Shown: positions 6,894 through 16,521, counted from the first letter of the stretch. The stretch: 64,000 nucleotides of DNA from Bin80 sp964503085 (GCA_964503085.1 CAZCYQ010000011.1:13572-77571), one strand, 5' to 3'. The notes: a model not told the origin generated them from the letters alone. A program made the numbers and translations.

Positions 6894-7268
6894 TCATTGA
6901 GTGGGACTAGTTTCAGGTGCAACAAGTAAAATTTCGTCCATATTGCACATGGTTAGCATTTTGTTTGGCTCGACCAGGCTTGCGCGATACAGAAGCCATG
7001 CGGTCACATTCAAGTAGTCTTCATTGGATAGTATGCCTCCTGCTTCGTAGGGCATTTGCTGTTGATTGTACGCGTACAGTCGAGCAGCATTAAGCCGGGA
7101 AGCAAGGATCGCGGGCGTCAGCCTGGGTCCGGTTCCCGGGGCTTCATGACAGCTTTGGCAGTAGGTGGCATAGACGGTCTCTCCCAAAGCTCGTTGTGTT
7201 TCCGGGTTGGGGCGTGTACAGGCAGATACAACTAGTAATACTCCAACGAACCTGAATGTTGTGTGCAT
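6894..7268 (-). CDS. c-type cytochrome lipoprotein
   Basis: A 124-residue exported monoheme cytochrome. The N-terminus MHTTFRFVGVLLVVSAC is a lipoprotein signal with Cys17 lipidated. The heme-binding CxxCH is CQSCH at Cys37, Cys40 and His41. QQQMPYEAGG (Met about 72) is the probable axial methionine, and NEDYLNVTAWLLYRA is the usual C-terminal cytochrome helix. Its ATG shares one base with the TAA of the upstream molybdenum enzyme gene (TAATG), so the two are coupled. It is therefore the probable electron acceptor of that enzyme, as in sulfite dehydrogenase SorA/SorB pairs. The frame's C-terminal tail after about residue 100 is longer than the minimal domain. Confidence 0.88.
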   Translation of the reverse strand: MHTTFRFVGVLLVVSACTRPNPETQRALGETVYATYCQSCHEAPGTGPRLTPAILASRLNAARLYAYNQQQMPYEAGGILSNEDYLNVTAWLLYRASLVEPNKMLTMCNMDEILLVAPETSPTQ

Positions 7269-8410
7269 TATCCCACAACCTGAATGGGATGAGGCAACCG
7301 CATATTGAAGAGGTAGCCTTTCTGATTGAACGGGATCGTCTCCGGTTGTTCGGCCCCCAGCGTGTCAACAGCTGAAGTAATCAGCGTATGTCGGCCAGGA
7401 GTTGCCTCCCAGTTGAATTCAAATCTGGTCCAGCCATAACGCATGCGTGGCTCTAGGAGCTGCGCATCCTCCCAGGTGTTACCCCCGTCAGCACTCCAGC
7501 GAACCTGTTCAATCGGGCCATCCGGGCCATAGGCATACCCGTAGATGCGATATAGCCCGGCTTGTAGCGTGGCTGGCCAGGGGAGTGCCAGAGCACTTTT
7601 GAGGGATTGTTTATTGGCAATCTGTCCGAGAGCTTCCCCCTCAGGCGAGTAATCGTCCCCAATCAGTACATAAGACGAAGTATTGTTGCGACTCCATATT
7701 TCTGCATTTGATACTTCAATGCGTCCGAGCCATTTGACACTGCTGCTGCCGACCCACCCGGGTACCAATGCGCGCACCGGGGCGCCATGATCTTTGGGAA
7801 GTAGCTCTCCGTTCATACGCAGCACAAGAAGTGTATCTGGATCCATTGCCTTCTCTACCGGCAGGGGTCTCCTGAATCCCCCCTCTGGTGCACCTTGATC
7901 CATACCAATGAGCTGAACTGCGACGGCAGACTCCTGGATCCCGGCAGCTCGAAGCACCTCAAGGAGCGGAACACCTGTCCACTCAGCCATTCCGACGGCA
8001 CCACGTCCCCACTGGGTACCAGTTGCTGCCTGGTTAAGTAGTTTACTGAAATAAGCACGTTGATTGCCTCCGCACTCCAGATAGGCAAAAACGGTACGGC
8101 TCGGCATCGAACGCAGATCATTGTAAGTCAGGCTCAATGGGCGCTCAATGCCATCACCCCCCACAACAAGACGATAGGTATCTAACGGTAGATCAAGGCT
8201 TACATCATTATTGCGTACAAAAAACTGATCTACCGGAGTTATAAAACTTTCCTGATCCTCGAGTTTTGATTCCAGGTTGGCTCTGCCGTGCTGGATAAAG
8301 GGCTCCGGGTCTTTGAAGTATCCATCCGGTACACGCTCTGTATTGGCACAGCCCCCGAGAAGACCTGCCGAACCCAGAGTTTTCAGGAATTTTCTGCGAT
8401 CACTGGACAT
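7268..8410 (-). CDS. Sulfite-oxidase-like molybdenum cofactor enzyme, Tat-exported
   Basis: From ATG at 8408-8410 (MSSDRRKFLKTLGSAGLLGG) the N-terminus is a twin-arginine signal, RRKFLK, with a possible lipobox (GLLGGC). The frame can be read five codons further up. The molybdopterin domain has the Mo-ligating cysteine in AYLECGGNQR, then GRGAVGMAEWTGVPLLEVL and FRRPLPVEKAMD. DHGAPVRALVPGWVGSSSVKWL is followed by a C-terminal Mo-co dimerisation domain with RYGWTRFEF. It belongs to the sulfite oxidase/SorA family, periplasmic oxidation of sulfite or a related substrate. The paired cytochrome c follows directly. It overlaps the end of uvrC by 11 bases. The substrate is inferred from the family only. 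Confidence 0.88.
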   Translation of the reverse strand: MSSDRRKFLKTLGSAGLLGGCANTERVPDGYFKDPEPFIQHGRANLESKLEDQESFITPVDQFFVRNNDVSLDLPLDTYRLVVGGDGIERPLSLTYNDLRSMPSRTVFAYLECGGNQRAYFSKLLNQAATGTQWGRGAVGMAEWTGVPLLEVLRAAGIQESAVAVQLIGMDQGAPEGGFRRPLPVEKAMDPDTLLVLRMNGELLPKDHGAPVRALVPGWVGSSSVKWLGRIEVSNAEIWSRNNTSSYVLIGDDYSPEGEALGQIANKQSLKSALALPWPATLQAGLYRIYGYAYGPDGPIEQVRWSADGGNTWEDAQLLEPRMRYGWTRFEFNWEATPGRHTLITSAVDTLGAEQPETIPFNQKGYLFNMRLPHPIQVVG

Positions 8411-10268
8411 TGGTCTGGTTTGCAAAATGTTCTTGAATACGTTTTGCCACGGACTGGCCTACGACATCCTGCAGCACCCCTTGGTTGGCTTTTTTGACGT
8501 TTCGAACCGAGCCAAACGCTTTAATGAGTTTTTGAACTGTTTTGGTACCTACTCCCGGAATGTTTAGTAACTCTGAATGGAGAAGCCGGCTTTTGCGTTG
8601 CTTGCGCTGAAGGTTGATTGCAAATCGATGTGCCTCATCTCGAACACGTTGAATCAATTGTAACGATGCGCTCTGCTTTGCAATATGATAGGCATCTTTA
8701 TCCTCTGGAAAATATACTTCTTCCAACCGCTTGGACAAGCCTATGATCGGGAATTTACCGTAGATTTCGGTCTGTTTGAGTGCCTTGACCGCACTGGAGA
8801 GTTGTCCTTTACCCCCATCCACTACAACCAGATCTGGCCAGGGCCCGTCCTCATTCCGAATGCGCCGGAATCTTCGCCGAACAACTTCCTCCATTGAAAG
8901 AAAGTCGTCCGGTTTGCCGTCCGGCACACCACGAATCTTGTAGCTGCGGTAGTCGCTTTTCCGTGGTCGCCCGTTATGAAAGACTATACAGGATGCGACC
9001 GTGCCCGTACCACCCAGATGGGATATATCAAAACATTCGATTCGACGAGGCAGCTTTCGCAGTCGCAGATCATTTTGCAGGGCCTGCACTGCAAAAGGGA
9101 TGCGATCTTCGCCGCGCCTCATTAAGGCCAGTTTGTATTCTCCAAGCAAGAGTTCAGCATTGGCTTGTACCATTCGCATAAGCTCCGCTTTTTGCCCGCG
9201 CTGAGGCATATGCAGGACCACCTTCTTGCCCCGCTGCCCGGTCAGGAAGGTGGTCAGGGCCTCAGGTTCAGTCACCGATGTACCAAGAAAAACCTGGTCC
9301 GGGAAGAATGCACTCTGCGTGTAGTAATGTTCAAGATACCGCTGCATCAAAACGGGGTCATCATATCCCTCAATCTGACGGATAATCTTGTGTTCACGCC
9401 CGATAATCTTACCCTCTCTGACCTTGAAACAGACCGCTACGGCAGCGTTCTCTTCGCGTGCAGTAGCGAGGGCAAACAGGTCCCGGTCAACCAGTTCTGT
9501 GGTTACCACCTTCTGGCGTTGCGCGTACTTCTCCACTGCGCTGATCTGATTGCGCAGACGGGCAGCCTCTTCGTACTGTTGTCGAGAGCTGGCCCGCTGC
9601 ATGGCTTCCACAAGTACCTTCTTTAGTGCTCCTGTATGGCCTTTCAAAAGCGTTTCTATCTGGCTGATGGTACCTTCGTAGGATTCGGAAGACTGATTGC
9701 CTATACAGGGACCTGCACATTTCTGGATATGAAACTCCAGACAGACCTGGTATTTGCCACGCAAGATCGGCTCCGGTGATAAATCCAGAGAGCACGTACG
9801 AATCTTGAATATTGATCTGATGGCTCCCAAGGCACGTTTCATGTTCGAAACGTCAGTGTATGGGCCAAAGTACTTGGACCCATCTTTTACAACGCGGCGG
9901 GTCGGGAAAATACGGGGAAAAGGTTCGTTTTTAATGCAGATGTAGGGATAAGTCTTGTCGTCCCGAAGATTGATATTGTAGCGCGGACGACGTTCCTTGA
10001 TGAGATTATTCTCAAGTATGAGGGCCTCTGCCTCGTTATCGGTTACGATGACCTGCACATCAACGGTCTTGGCAATCATAATCCGCAGGCGTCCGTAAAG
10101 GTGCTTGTCCTTGCGGAAGTATGACCTGACGCGGCTGCGAATATTCTTTGCTTTACCAATGTAGAGTGGACTTTCATTTTTGTCCAGAAACTGATAGACT
10201 CCGCACCCTGTAGGCAGCACAGCTACTTTTTCCAATAGCCCCTCTTTGTTGTTTGAGGATTCACTCAT
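8400..10268 (-). CDS. uvrC: Excinuclease ABC subunit C
   Basis: The nuclease of nucleotide excision repair, making both incisions after UvrA/UvrB damage recognition. The 622 residues are full length. The N-terminal GIY-YIG domain (GVYQFLDKNESPLYIGKAKN, about 22-50) makes the 3' cut. The UVR UvrB-contact motif (QQYEEAARLRNQISAVEK) lies near residue 215, the RNase-H-like domain (IECFDISHLGGTGTVASCIV and DDFLSMEEVVRRR) makes the 5' cut, and the C-terminal helix-hairpin-helix is LLNIPGVGTKTVQKLI. Its start overlaps the stop of the mce gene by eight bases (ATGAGTGA), and its end overlaps the molybdenum enzyme gene, so it is embedded in a mixed leftward operon. Confidence 0.97.
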   Translation of the reverse strand: MSESSNNKEGLLEKVAVLPTGCGVYQFLDKNESPLYIGKAKNIRSRVRSYFRKDKHLYGRLRIMIAKTVDVQVIVTDNEAEALILENNLIKERRPRYNINLRDDKTYPYICIKNEPFPRIFPTRRVVKDGSKYFGPYTDVSNMKRALGAIRSIFKIRTCSLDLSPEPILRGKYQVCLEFHIQKCAGPCIGNQSSESYEGTISQIETLLKGHTGALKKVLVEAMQRASSRQQYEEAARLRNQISAVEKYAQRQKVVTTELVDRDLFALATAREENAAVAVCFKVREGKIIGREHKIIRQIEGYDDPVLMQRYLEHYYTQSAFFPDQVFLGTSVTEPEALTTFLTGQRGKKVVLHMPQRGQKAELMRMVQANAELLLGEYKLALMRRGEDRIPFAVQALQNDLRLRKLPRRIECFDISHLGGTGTVASCIVFHNGRPRKSDYRSYKIRGVPDGKPDDFLSMEEVVRRRFRRIRNEDGPWPDLVVVDGGKGQLSSAVKALKQTEIYGKFPIIGLSKRLEEVYFPEDKDAYHIAKQSASLQLIQRVRDEAHRFAINLQRKQRKSRLLHSELLNIPGVGTKTVQKLIKAFGSVRNVKKANQGVLQDVVGQSVAKRIQEHFANQTNVQ

Positions 10269-11010
10269 CTTCCACTGATGCCCAGAACTCCAGCAAAATT
10301 GCAGGCAGGTGTTTGAGCTGCAAGTTTTCGGGGAGAATTACCAATTGAGCTTCGGGCCATTGCAATTGCAACCGCTGCGCATAATATGCGTCCTTGCTGA
10401 CCTCACTAATCAAAGTTGGTACCCGCGGAGCATCGGTCTCTCCCCGAGATAACACCAACGAAGTGTTATGTACAACGAGGCTCTTACATACTTTGGGTAG
10501 AACTTTACAGGCGACAACATGCCCGGATGATTGTTGGGCAGGGGGACGGCAGTAGCCCGTTTTATGCATGATCTCCTCCAGTTCTGCACAATGCTCAAAT
10601 AATACAGCATACTGCTTCGCGGATTGACAGAATTCTACCAAGAATCCATGGGTATCTCTTGGGTGCAGAAAAAAGATACGTTTCCCGGAAGCTCCCGGAA
10701 CAGGGCCTTTGGTCAGCGGCTGGAAACCCGCCGCACGCATGCGGTCAAAATGTGCTTGCACATCGGCTACCCTGAACGCAATGTGGTGGAGCCCCTCACC
10801 TCGTTTTGCCAGGTACTTGGCTACTGCGGATTCTGCCACCAGAGCTTCAAGTGTTTCCAAACTTGTACCGGATCCATAAAATCGGACGCGCACGCCCTGC
10901 CTGTCTACATCCTCCGGCAAGGCAGGTGCTGAATCGGCAAGCTTCATGAGCAACCTTTCCACTGCCGTGCCATCATTTACAGCTATGCCAATGTGGTCTA
11001 CGTGCAACAT
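10261..11010 (-). CDS. mce: Methylmalonyl-CoA epimerase with unusual C-terminal extension
   Basis: Residues 1-130 are a vicinal-oxygen-chelate protein of the methylmalonyl-CoA epimerase type. MLHVDHIGIAV supplies the first metal histidine, GEGLHHIAFRV the second, and DTHGFLVEFCQ the metal glutamate. The enzyme interconverts (R)- and (S)-methylmalonyl-CoA in propionate metabolism. Family members are usually 130-150 residues; this one has 249, with about 118 additional residues of unrecognised sequence (for example LVVHNTSLVLSRGETDAPRV and LPENLQLKHLPAILLEFW). The extension has no membrane segment and ends in a stop overlapping uvrC. It begins a run of six closely spaced leftward genes. The role of the extension is unknown. 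Confidence 0.85.
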   Translation of the reverse strand: MLHVDHIGIAVNDGTAVERLLMKLADSAPALPEDVDRQGVRVRFYGSGTSLETLEALVAESAVAKYLAKRGEGLHHIAFRVADVQAHFDRMRAAGFQPLTKGPVPGASGKRIFFLHPRDTHGFLVEFCQSAKQYAVLFEHCAELEEIMHKTGYCRPPAQQSSGHVVACKVLPKVCKSLVVHNTSLVLSRGETDAPRVPTLISEVSKDAYYAQRLQLQWPEAQLVILPENLQLKHLPAILLEFWASVEDE

Positions 11011-11078
11011 GAGTGTTCGCGAATAAACAGGTATACAACTTAACGCGTGAAGTGTAACACTTTGCGTCCCAACCGGAT

Positions 11079-12416
11079 ATGCAGCGTATACACGGCATGG
11101 GCAAGACGAAGACTAAAACTAGTGCCAAATCATCTAATGATCGCAGGATTGCTGTGAAACAATTACTGCGCATTACACATGACGGAGCTTATCGGAGCCT
11201 GATTGATCATTCAGCAGGTCCTCGAGTCGTTGCCCTGGTATCCACTGTAACCCGATGGAGGCGCTATCTGTCGTTTCTGCTTCACCATTTTCTGAGGAAA
11301 AACTATCAAAGTCCTCCGCCAGAGCTGGAGCAGCTTCTTCTCTTGGGAATAGCAGAAATCATCCTCCTGCATGCGCCCCCTTATGCAGTCGTCAACGAAA
11401 CCGTAAACCTGGCACGGTCCATGCGATTACACACCGGGCTTACAAATGGTGTGCTCCGATCTGTGGCGCGTGCGAGGGACAGGCTACCTGAACCCGATAC
11501 AGGAAATTCAATTCGTGATTTATCGATTCGCTGGTCACATCCAACCTGGCTCACACGCCGATATGTCCAGCGTTTTGGCAGGGACGAAGCCCTTCGTCTT
11601 CTGCAATGCAACAATAAGCCGCCAACTTACAGTATTCGTGTGTGCCGAACACGTGCGAATGTACAAGAGCTCTTGGACGAACTGAATTCGAAAGGAGTGG
11701 CATTGCACGCCTCACCTTCCCTAGAGGACTACTTCACCGTTGACTCCTTGGGTCCACTGATCAGGCAGGGCTATATGGATCGCGGTCAATGCGCGGTGCA
11801 TGATGAAAGTGCGGGATTGATTGTAAAACTGCTCAACCCCAAACCCGGTGAAACCATACTGGATGCATGTGCGGCCCCTGGGGGCAAATCCACGGCCATT
11901 GCCTGTCGCATGCGAGGCACGGGAAAATTGAATGCCTGGGATATTCATGCGAGCCGACTACAAAAGCTGAGAGACTCGGCGCGTGCACAGGGCTTGGAGA
12001 ACATTCATACTATCGAAACCAGTCTCCTTGACGGCCCGGATATGCAGGCCGACCGCGTCCTCCTGGATGTGCCATGCAGCGGCACGGGAGTCATGAGTAA
12101 GCGGGCTGATCTACGCTGGCGGCGGAGTGAAGATGATCTGGTGGCGCTGACCGAATTGCAGGACCATCTGTTGGATGCAGCTGCCGACCGTTTGCGCCCA
12201 GGTGGGCTCCTCGTCTATAGTACCTGTTCTATTGAGCCGGAGGAGAATGATTTGCGGGTCAATGCTTTTCTTGAGCGCCGAACAAACTTCACCTTGGAAA
12301 ACGCGAGGGATTTCGTCTCTCCGGCAATCGTAAACTCCGCTGGATATATGGTCACGCTGCAACATCAGCACAATATGGACGGGGCGTTTGCGGCTCGTAT
12401 GCGCAGACAGAATTGA
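11079..12416 (+). CDS. rsmB: 16S rRNA (cytosine-967-C5) methyltransferase RsmB
   Basis: A 445-residue protein with the two-part structure of RsmB. The N-terminal NusB-like RNA-binding domain (about 20-160) includes HAPPYAVVNETVNLARS. The C-terminal SAM-dependent RNA m5C methyltransferase has ILDACAAPGGKSTAIACRM as the SAM-binding motif, VLLDVPCSGTGVMSK with one catalytic-site cysteine, and LLVYSTCSIEPEEN with the nucleophilic cysteine. It methylates C967 of 16S rRNA (E. coli numbering). It is transcribed divergently from mce across 68 bases that must contain both promoters. Met7 (MGKTKTK) is an alternative start. Its end precedes a 340-base gap. Confidence 0.94.
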   Translation: MQRIHGMGKTKTKTSAKSSNDRRIAVKQLLRITHDGAYRSLIDHSAGPRVVALVSTVTRWRRYLSFLLHHFLRKNYQSPPPELEQLLLLGIAEIILLHAPPYAVVNETVNLARSMRLHTGLTNGVLRSVARARDRLPEPDTGNSIRDLSIRWSHPTWLTRRYVQRFGRDEALRLLQCNNKPPTYSIRVCRTRANVQELLDELNSKGVALHASPSLEDYFTVDSLGPLIRQGYMDRGQCAVHDESAGLIVKLLNPKPGETILDACAAPGGKSTAIACRMRGTGKLNAWDIHASRLQKLRDSARAQGLENIHTIETSLLDGPDMQADRVLLDVPCSGTGVMSKRADLRWRRSEDDLVALTELQDHLLDAAADRLRPGGLLVYSTCSIEPEENDLRVNAFLERRTNFTLENARDFVSPAIVNSAGYMVTLQHQHNMDGAFAARMRRQN

Positions 12417-12754
12417 AGAACTCAATGAGACGCTTGCAAAACTACCCGTAGACTCAAAGAGGCAGCGCGATACTCATATACGTCCTGTCAGAAGTTGCCC
12501 CCGCAACAGGATACTATGGGAGGTCGCCCGCTATACGATACCTGATTCTAAAAATTTTCAAACCGGCGAGTATTGAGCCCCCGAGCACTGAACAACACCC
12601 TCCCCCACGCTCGAATATTTGGCATGTGCCCTTCCGTAGCCGTACTCCCTGATAATCAGGGGCACCACTTGTGCCCGTTGTCTATTGGCAACAACAACCT
12701 CAAGCATTCTATTCTTACCTCCGCCGACAATCACCGCCTAGCATTGAACACGTA
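12417..12754. other. Intergenic region between convergent genes
   Basis: Between the ends of rsmB and the leftward TonB receptor gene. It contains the perfect 15-base palindrome CCCTGATAATCAGGG (12647-12661), which is not followed by a T-run. No gene or RNA was recognised; transcription terminators for both genes would be expected here. Confidence 0.6.
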
Positions 12755-15619
12755 CTAAAAGTCCGCTGAGAGTCTCAAGTACAATGCCGCGCCGTTGTAA
12801 TCCCATGGTGTACTGGGGACGTTTGCATTGCCTTGACTGTCTTGTTCAATTTGATCGGCAGGACGGTCAATCGCAAAGATATTGTTGACCCCGAATGCGG
12901 CAGCATAGTTCTCCCTAAACCGATAGCCCACCTCTGCATCTACAATCCAGCTTCCAGTGTAGCTCCTCAGGACATCCTGCCCACCTAGTGTACAGGTAAA
13001 ACTAAACAGAACACACGCTTTCCATCCGCTGTAATAGTTAAGGCGTAGCATACCATGGTAAGGACCCATAATCTGGCGACCCGTTGCAATAATCCGATGA
13101 TGTGGATTGACATGCTCCATTTCCACCTTACGTCTGGGAGACAAGATGCTGACTTCTGTAGTTTCGGTCAGACGTTCTCCCAGAAACTCGGTGATCGTGG
13201 TAGGCTCTGAAAAATCCAGCAGTTCTGGACGAGTCCAATTATATGCGATGCTCGCGATAGTCGCCCGGTTATCACCGTATTCTCGGTCAAGGGACAGGAG
13301 TATGTCAACCCCGAATTGACGAGTATCAAAGTCGTTAGAAAAGAATTTCACCTCTTGCAATGTCTCAAATCCGGCGAGTTGTCCAGATCGTCTGAGAATT
13401 CCTGTAAGCTCGTCAGAAAGTGGAATACTACCACTGAGAGCAATGCGGTCTCGGAGCGTAATGCTGAACATGTCCGCGGTGAGAACCAGATCAGGTGAAA
13501 GTCGAAGGATCGTACCAAATGTCAAGTTCAATGCGGATTCTTCGGTCAGTGGCTTTCCACCAAGTGCTTGCGAAATCGGGTGATAGGAAGGTATCTGCCC
13601 AGCATCAATCAGCCCGAAAACGGGGTGGAAATTTGTCTGGATATTCTGAAGATTCACCTGCCCTGGTGTGGGTGCACGAACTCCTGTACTAACGGAACCC
13701 CGTAAACTCATCGCTGGTGTTGCACGCCACAATGCCGCTACCTTTCCGGTGATCGTAGTGCCAAAATCCTCATAGAAGTTTTCGTAGCGCCCGGCAATGC
13801 CAAGTTGGAAGGACTGAACGATGTCCGCTTCGAGATCAATGTATGCGGCATAATTTGGGCGCCCCCAACTTCCAGCATACGCGGGAGGAATTCCTTGGTC
13901 TCCATTGGAGCCGACAGAAAAAGTGTACGGGCCCTGTCGTACATAAGGGCCGACTGAGTAGGAATGGAAATCACCAGGCCGGGTTTCAAATATCTCCGTA
14001 CGCCATTGCGCTCCCCAAGCAATATTCAGCGGTGAATACAAGCTCTCCCAATCAACTGGAAAGCTCATATCCAGGTTAACGCTGTATTCCTGCTGCACAA
14101 AATCACGTTGACGGAAGTCGCTGGGACTCTCGGGACCCCAGGAAGCATTCACGGTATTGCGAATGAAATAGTCCATGAAGCTTCTGCCCAGACTTGCACT
14201 CACATCCCAAGTCAGCCCAGACTGAGTGTACCCCCTAACACCGGCCACTGCACTCACATCTGAAATGTCCGCCCCAAACCGGGGAGTGAAGCCCCCCGGA
14301 TAGTGTTCGTTGAAGAGAAAGCAGGTCCCACGGTACTGCTGTACGAAAGATTGAACTGCATCAAAGTTTGAATCCAGTGGGGGAAGAATATCCGAACTGA
14401 GGCAATCAATCCCATCATTTGGATCAAGATCTGCAACTGCACGAATTGCATCTTCGCCAGATCCGAACCGGAAGACATTGGCACGAGCGATACTTCCTCC
14501 CGGCATTCTGAAAAAATAGCTCCCATTGCCAGAACGTTGACCATACCCTCCGAAGGCATACAGCTGTGTGGACGCGGTGAGATCCAGTTCAGCATTCACA
14601 AACGCTGTAATGGCGTGATCAATGTCTGGATTCCCCCAGATAATTCCGGGAAGCTTGACCGGATACCCTTTGCTCTCTAGATTTTTTGCAGCCACCTGGT
14701 TCACTGAACGACTGGTCGGCTCGATATTGCGATACTCCAGACTCACATTCACGAAGCCATCGTCGGTAAGCGGAAAGCCTGCATTGGCTGCTATGGCGAC
14801 ATAGCGCCCGTCACCCTGGTGATACTGCCCAACCTGCGATTGAACAGAAAACCCGTGATTCGCGTCGCGGAGTTGCAGGTTGAAAACTCCCGCAATCGCA
14901 TCTGCACCGTACTGAGCGGATGCCCCATCACGTAATACTTCAAACTGCTTAATCGCAATGCTCGGGATCATATTCATATCCGGTCCTTGGGAGCCAAGGA
15001 TCAGAGCACTCCCAAATAGAGCAAGAGAACCAGTGCGATGACGGCGTTTACCGTTGACAAGGAGAATCGTGTTGTCAGGTGAGAGTCCCCTTAGCGTCGG
15101 AGGTCTTACAAAAGTAGTAGACCCATCAATCTCGTGCCTCTGGACGTTGTAGGAGGGGATTTGGGAGCGGAGAATATCATCAATATCCGTGCTCGCTGTG
15201 CTCCGCAGATCCCGCGGAGAAATAACATCAATAGGTACGGCTGAATCGGTAACAAGTCTCGGCAGCCGCCGCGTCCCAACAACAACCAAACCCTCAATGT
15301 CTTCTATGGACGGAACGAGTGTCACATTCAGCTCCTCCCCATCCATCGGAGGCGAAAGGCGTTGTGTCACATATCCGACAAACGAGAACACCAGGATGTC
15401 ATCCTCGGAGCGAAGTTCAATTTCATATGTGCCATCCGACGAGGTAGTAGTTCCTATGCTAGTCCCTTCAATGACAACCGTGACGAACTCCAATGGATCA
15501 CCGGTTTCTCCGTCATTAACCGTCCCACGGACAGTCATCTGAGCCAGCGCAGTGGGAACCATCGAACAGGCTAGACTCAGTACCAAGGTAAATCTTAGAA
15601 TAGGCATGAGAAACGACAT
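12755..15619 (-). CDS. TonB-dependent outer-membrane receptor with carboxypeptidase-like domain
   Basis: An outer-membrane receptor that imports a ligand using TonB energy. I prefer the start at 15619 (MSFLMPILRFTLVLSLACSM), which begins a signal peptide ending PTALAQ; the frame is open 15 codons upstream. It continues with the carboxypeptidase regulatory-like domain (VRGTVNDGETGDPLEFVTVV ... FSFVGYVTQR), a plug domain (AVPIDVISPRDLRSTASTDI ... RGLSPDNTILLVNGKRRHR ... GASAQYGADAIAGVFN) and a beta-barrel ending in an aromatic residue (LYLRLSADF). About 954 residues, typical for the family. No SusD partner is nearby, so it is not a standard polysaccharide-utilisation locus. The ligand is unknown. 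Confidence 0.93.
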   Translation of the reverse strand: MSFLMPILRFTLVLSLACSMVPTALAQMTVRGTVNDGETGDPLEFVTVVIEGTSIGTTTSSDGTYEIELRSEDDILVFSFVGYVTQRLSPPMDGEELNVTLVPSIEDIEGLVVVGTRRLPRLVTDSAVPIDVISPRDLRSTASTDIDDILRSQIPSYNVQRHEIDGSTTFVRPPTLRGLSPDNTILLVNGKRRHRTGSLALFGSALILGSQGPDMNMIPSIAIKQFEVLRDGASAQYGADAIAGVFNLQLRDANHGFSVQSQVGQYHQGDGRYVAIAANAGFPLTDDGFVNVSLEYRNIEPTSRSVNQVAAKNLESKGYPVKLPGIIWGNPDIDHAITAFVNAELDLTASTQLYAFGGYGQRSGNGSYFFRMPGGSIARANVFRFGSGEDAIRAVADLDPNDGIDCLSSDILPPLDSNFDAVQSFVQQYRGTCFLFNEHYPGGFTPRFGADISDVSAVAGVRGYTQSGLTWDVSASLGRSFMDYFIRNTVNASWGPESPSDFRQRDFVQQEYSVNLDMSFPVDWESLYSPLNIAWGAQWRTEIFETRPGDFHSYSVGPYVRQGPYTFSVGSNGDQGIPPAYAGSWGRPNYAAYIDLEADIVQSFQLGIAGRYENFYEDFGTTITGKVAALWRATPAMSLRGSVSTGVRAPTPGQVNLQNIQTNFHPVFGLIDAGQIPSYHPISQALGGKPLTEESALNLTFGTILRLSPDLVLTADMFSITLRDRIALSGSIPLSDELTGILRRSGQLAGFETLQEVKFFSNDFDTRQFGVDILLSLDREYGDNRATIASIAYNWTRPELLDFSEPTTITEFLGERLTETTEVSILSPRRKVEMEHVNPHHRIIATGRQIMGPYHGMLRLNYYSGWKACVLFSFTCTLGGQDVLRSYTGSWIVDAEVGYRFRENYAAAFGVNNIFAIDRPADQIEQDSQGNANVPSTPWDYNGAALYLRLSADF

Positions 15620-15657
15620 TTTATTATATAATACAGGATAGTGATTTTTTGCATTAA

Positions 15658-16080
15658 TGTCCAAGTAGCCTGGGAAATGCCAGCCGGCGGCAAAAACGGG
15701 GAAAGATAATCTCCAAGATCACCAACCAGGACTTTGCCGAACATATAAAGAAGGAGCTTCAAGCTGCCCTTGCGGTCCGAACATGTGCACAAGCAATAGA
15801 AAATCAGAACACACTGATTAAGATCCTGCAATCCCGATGTCCACAGGCTGCGGCCAGCTTAATGGAGGGCCTGGTGGAAACATCTGCCCGCCACAAACTG
15901 GGGATCGCCAAGCCGCTGCGAAATCGGCCTGAACCACGAATATCTCTGAGCGCATCAGCAGCAGGCTGGCCCACACGATGCGCAGAGACACTCGATGGTC
16001 GGATTCGAATTAGCGCCAACAACAGGATTGCCGCAGTAAGCCTTAACATTGAACAACGATCTCTGGCTCAATTCCAGTAA
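15658..16080 (+). other. Protein-like open frame without a start codon, possible gene remnant
   Basis: The frame from 15658 to the TAA at 16078-16080 is open for 140 codons but contains no ATG, GTG or TTG before the ATG at 15862. The translation is protein-like, for example KIITKI-type basic residues, then TNQDFAEHIKKELQAALAVR, then an Arg/Pro/Ala-rich second half. A separate ATG at 15675 in another frame (MPAGGKNGER) stops after ten codons and would join this frame by a shift. This may be a decayed gene. No family was recognised. It lies between a leftward TonB receptor gene and a rightward barrel gene. Confidence is low. Confidence 0.25.
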
Positions 16081-16521
16081 CACGGGCAATTGGAAGCGTT
16101 AAACCGAGTTCTGAAACAACACGGTCAAATCCAAAATCAGCACATTGCCAGAAATCAAGATCTCCCCAACCCCACTATAATTGGGGCATCTCTGTGCCCG
16201 TTGGTAAAGTACTCATTTCGGGATCGTATCTTCAGTATCACTCATGTCCGCGTAGGCCCTCTTACTGGTTCAGGCGCAGCTCGTGTGGAATAATTGAATT
16301 TTGATTTCACCAATCCCTCGACGGTACGAACACATTGTATCTGTTGTAGGCTAGGGGAAATTACTCAGTTGCATCTTCCACCAGAGCAGACAATGACTTC
16401 TAGCAATGGGTACCATTTTGAACCACCGAAACGGCCTCCACGTCATGGAAAGCAGGGAATTATCTCACCTGGAGCGCCCCTCACAGGAAGGAGGTCGTCC
16501 CTGGCAAAAACCAAAAATAAA
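16081..16521. other. Intergenic region upstream of small barrel gene
   Basis: A purine-rich stretch at 16488-16495 (GGAAGGAGG-like) lies about 30 bases before the ATG at 16522, too far for a normal ribosome site. The other short frames here look random. Nothing else is supported. Confidence 0.5.

Noticed and set aside
12647..12661. Perfect palindrome CCCTGATAATCAGGG as a terminator or operator
   Set aside because: One-base loop, no T-run and a single copy; insufficient to assign a role.
15804..16049. 81-codon leftward frame with a hydrophobic start
   Set aside because: Signal-like start, but the rest is Arg/Ser-rich and antisense to the more protein-like frame 15658-16080.
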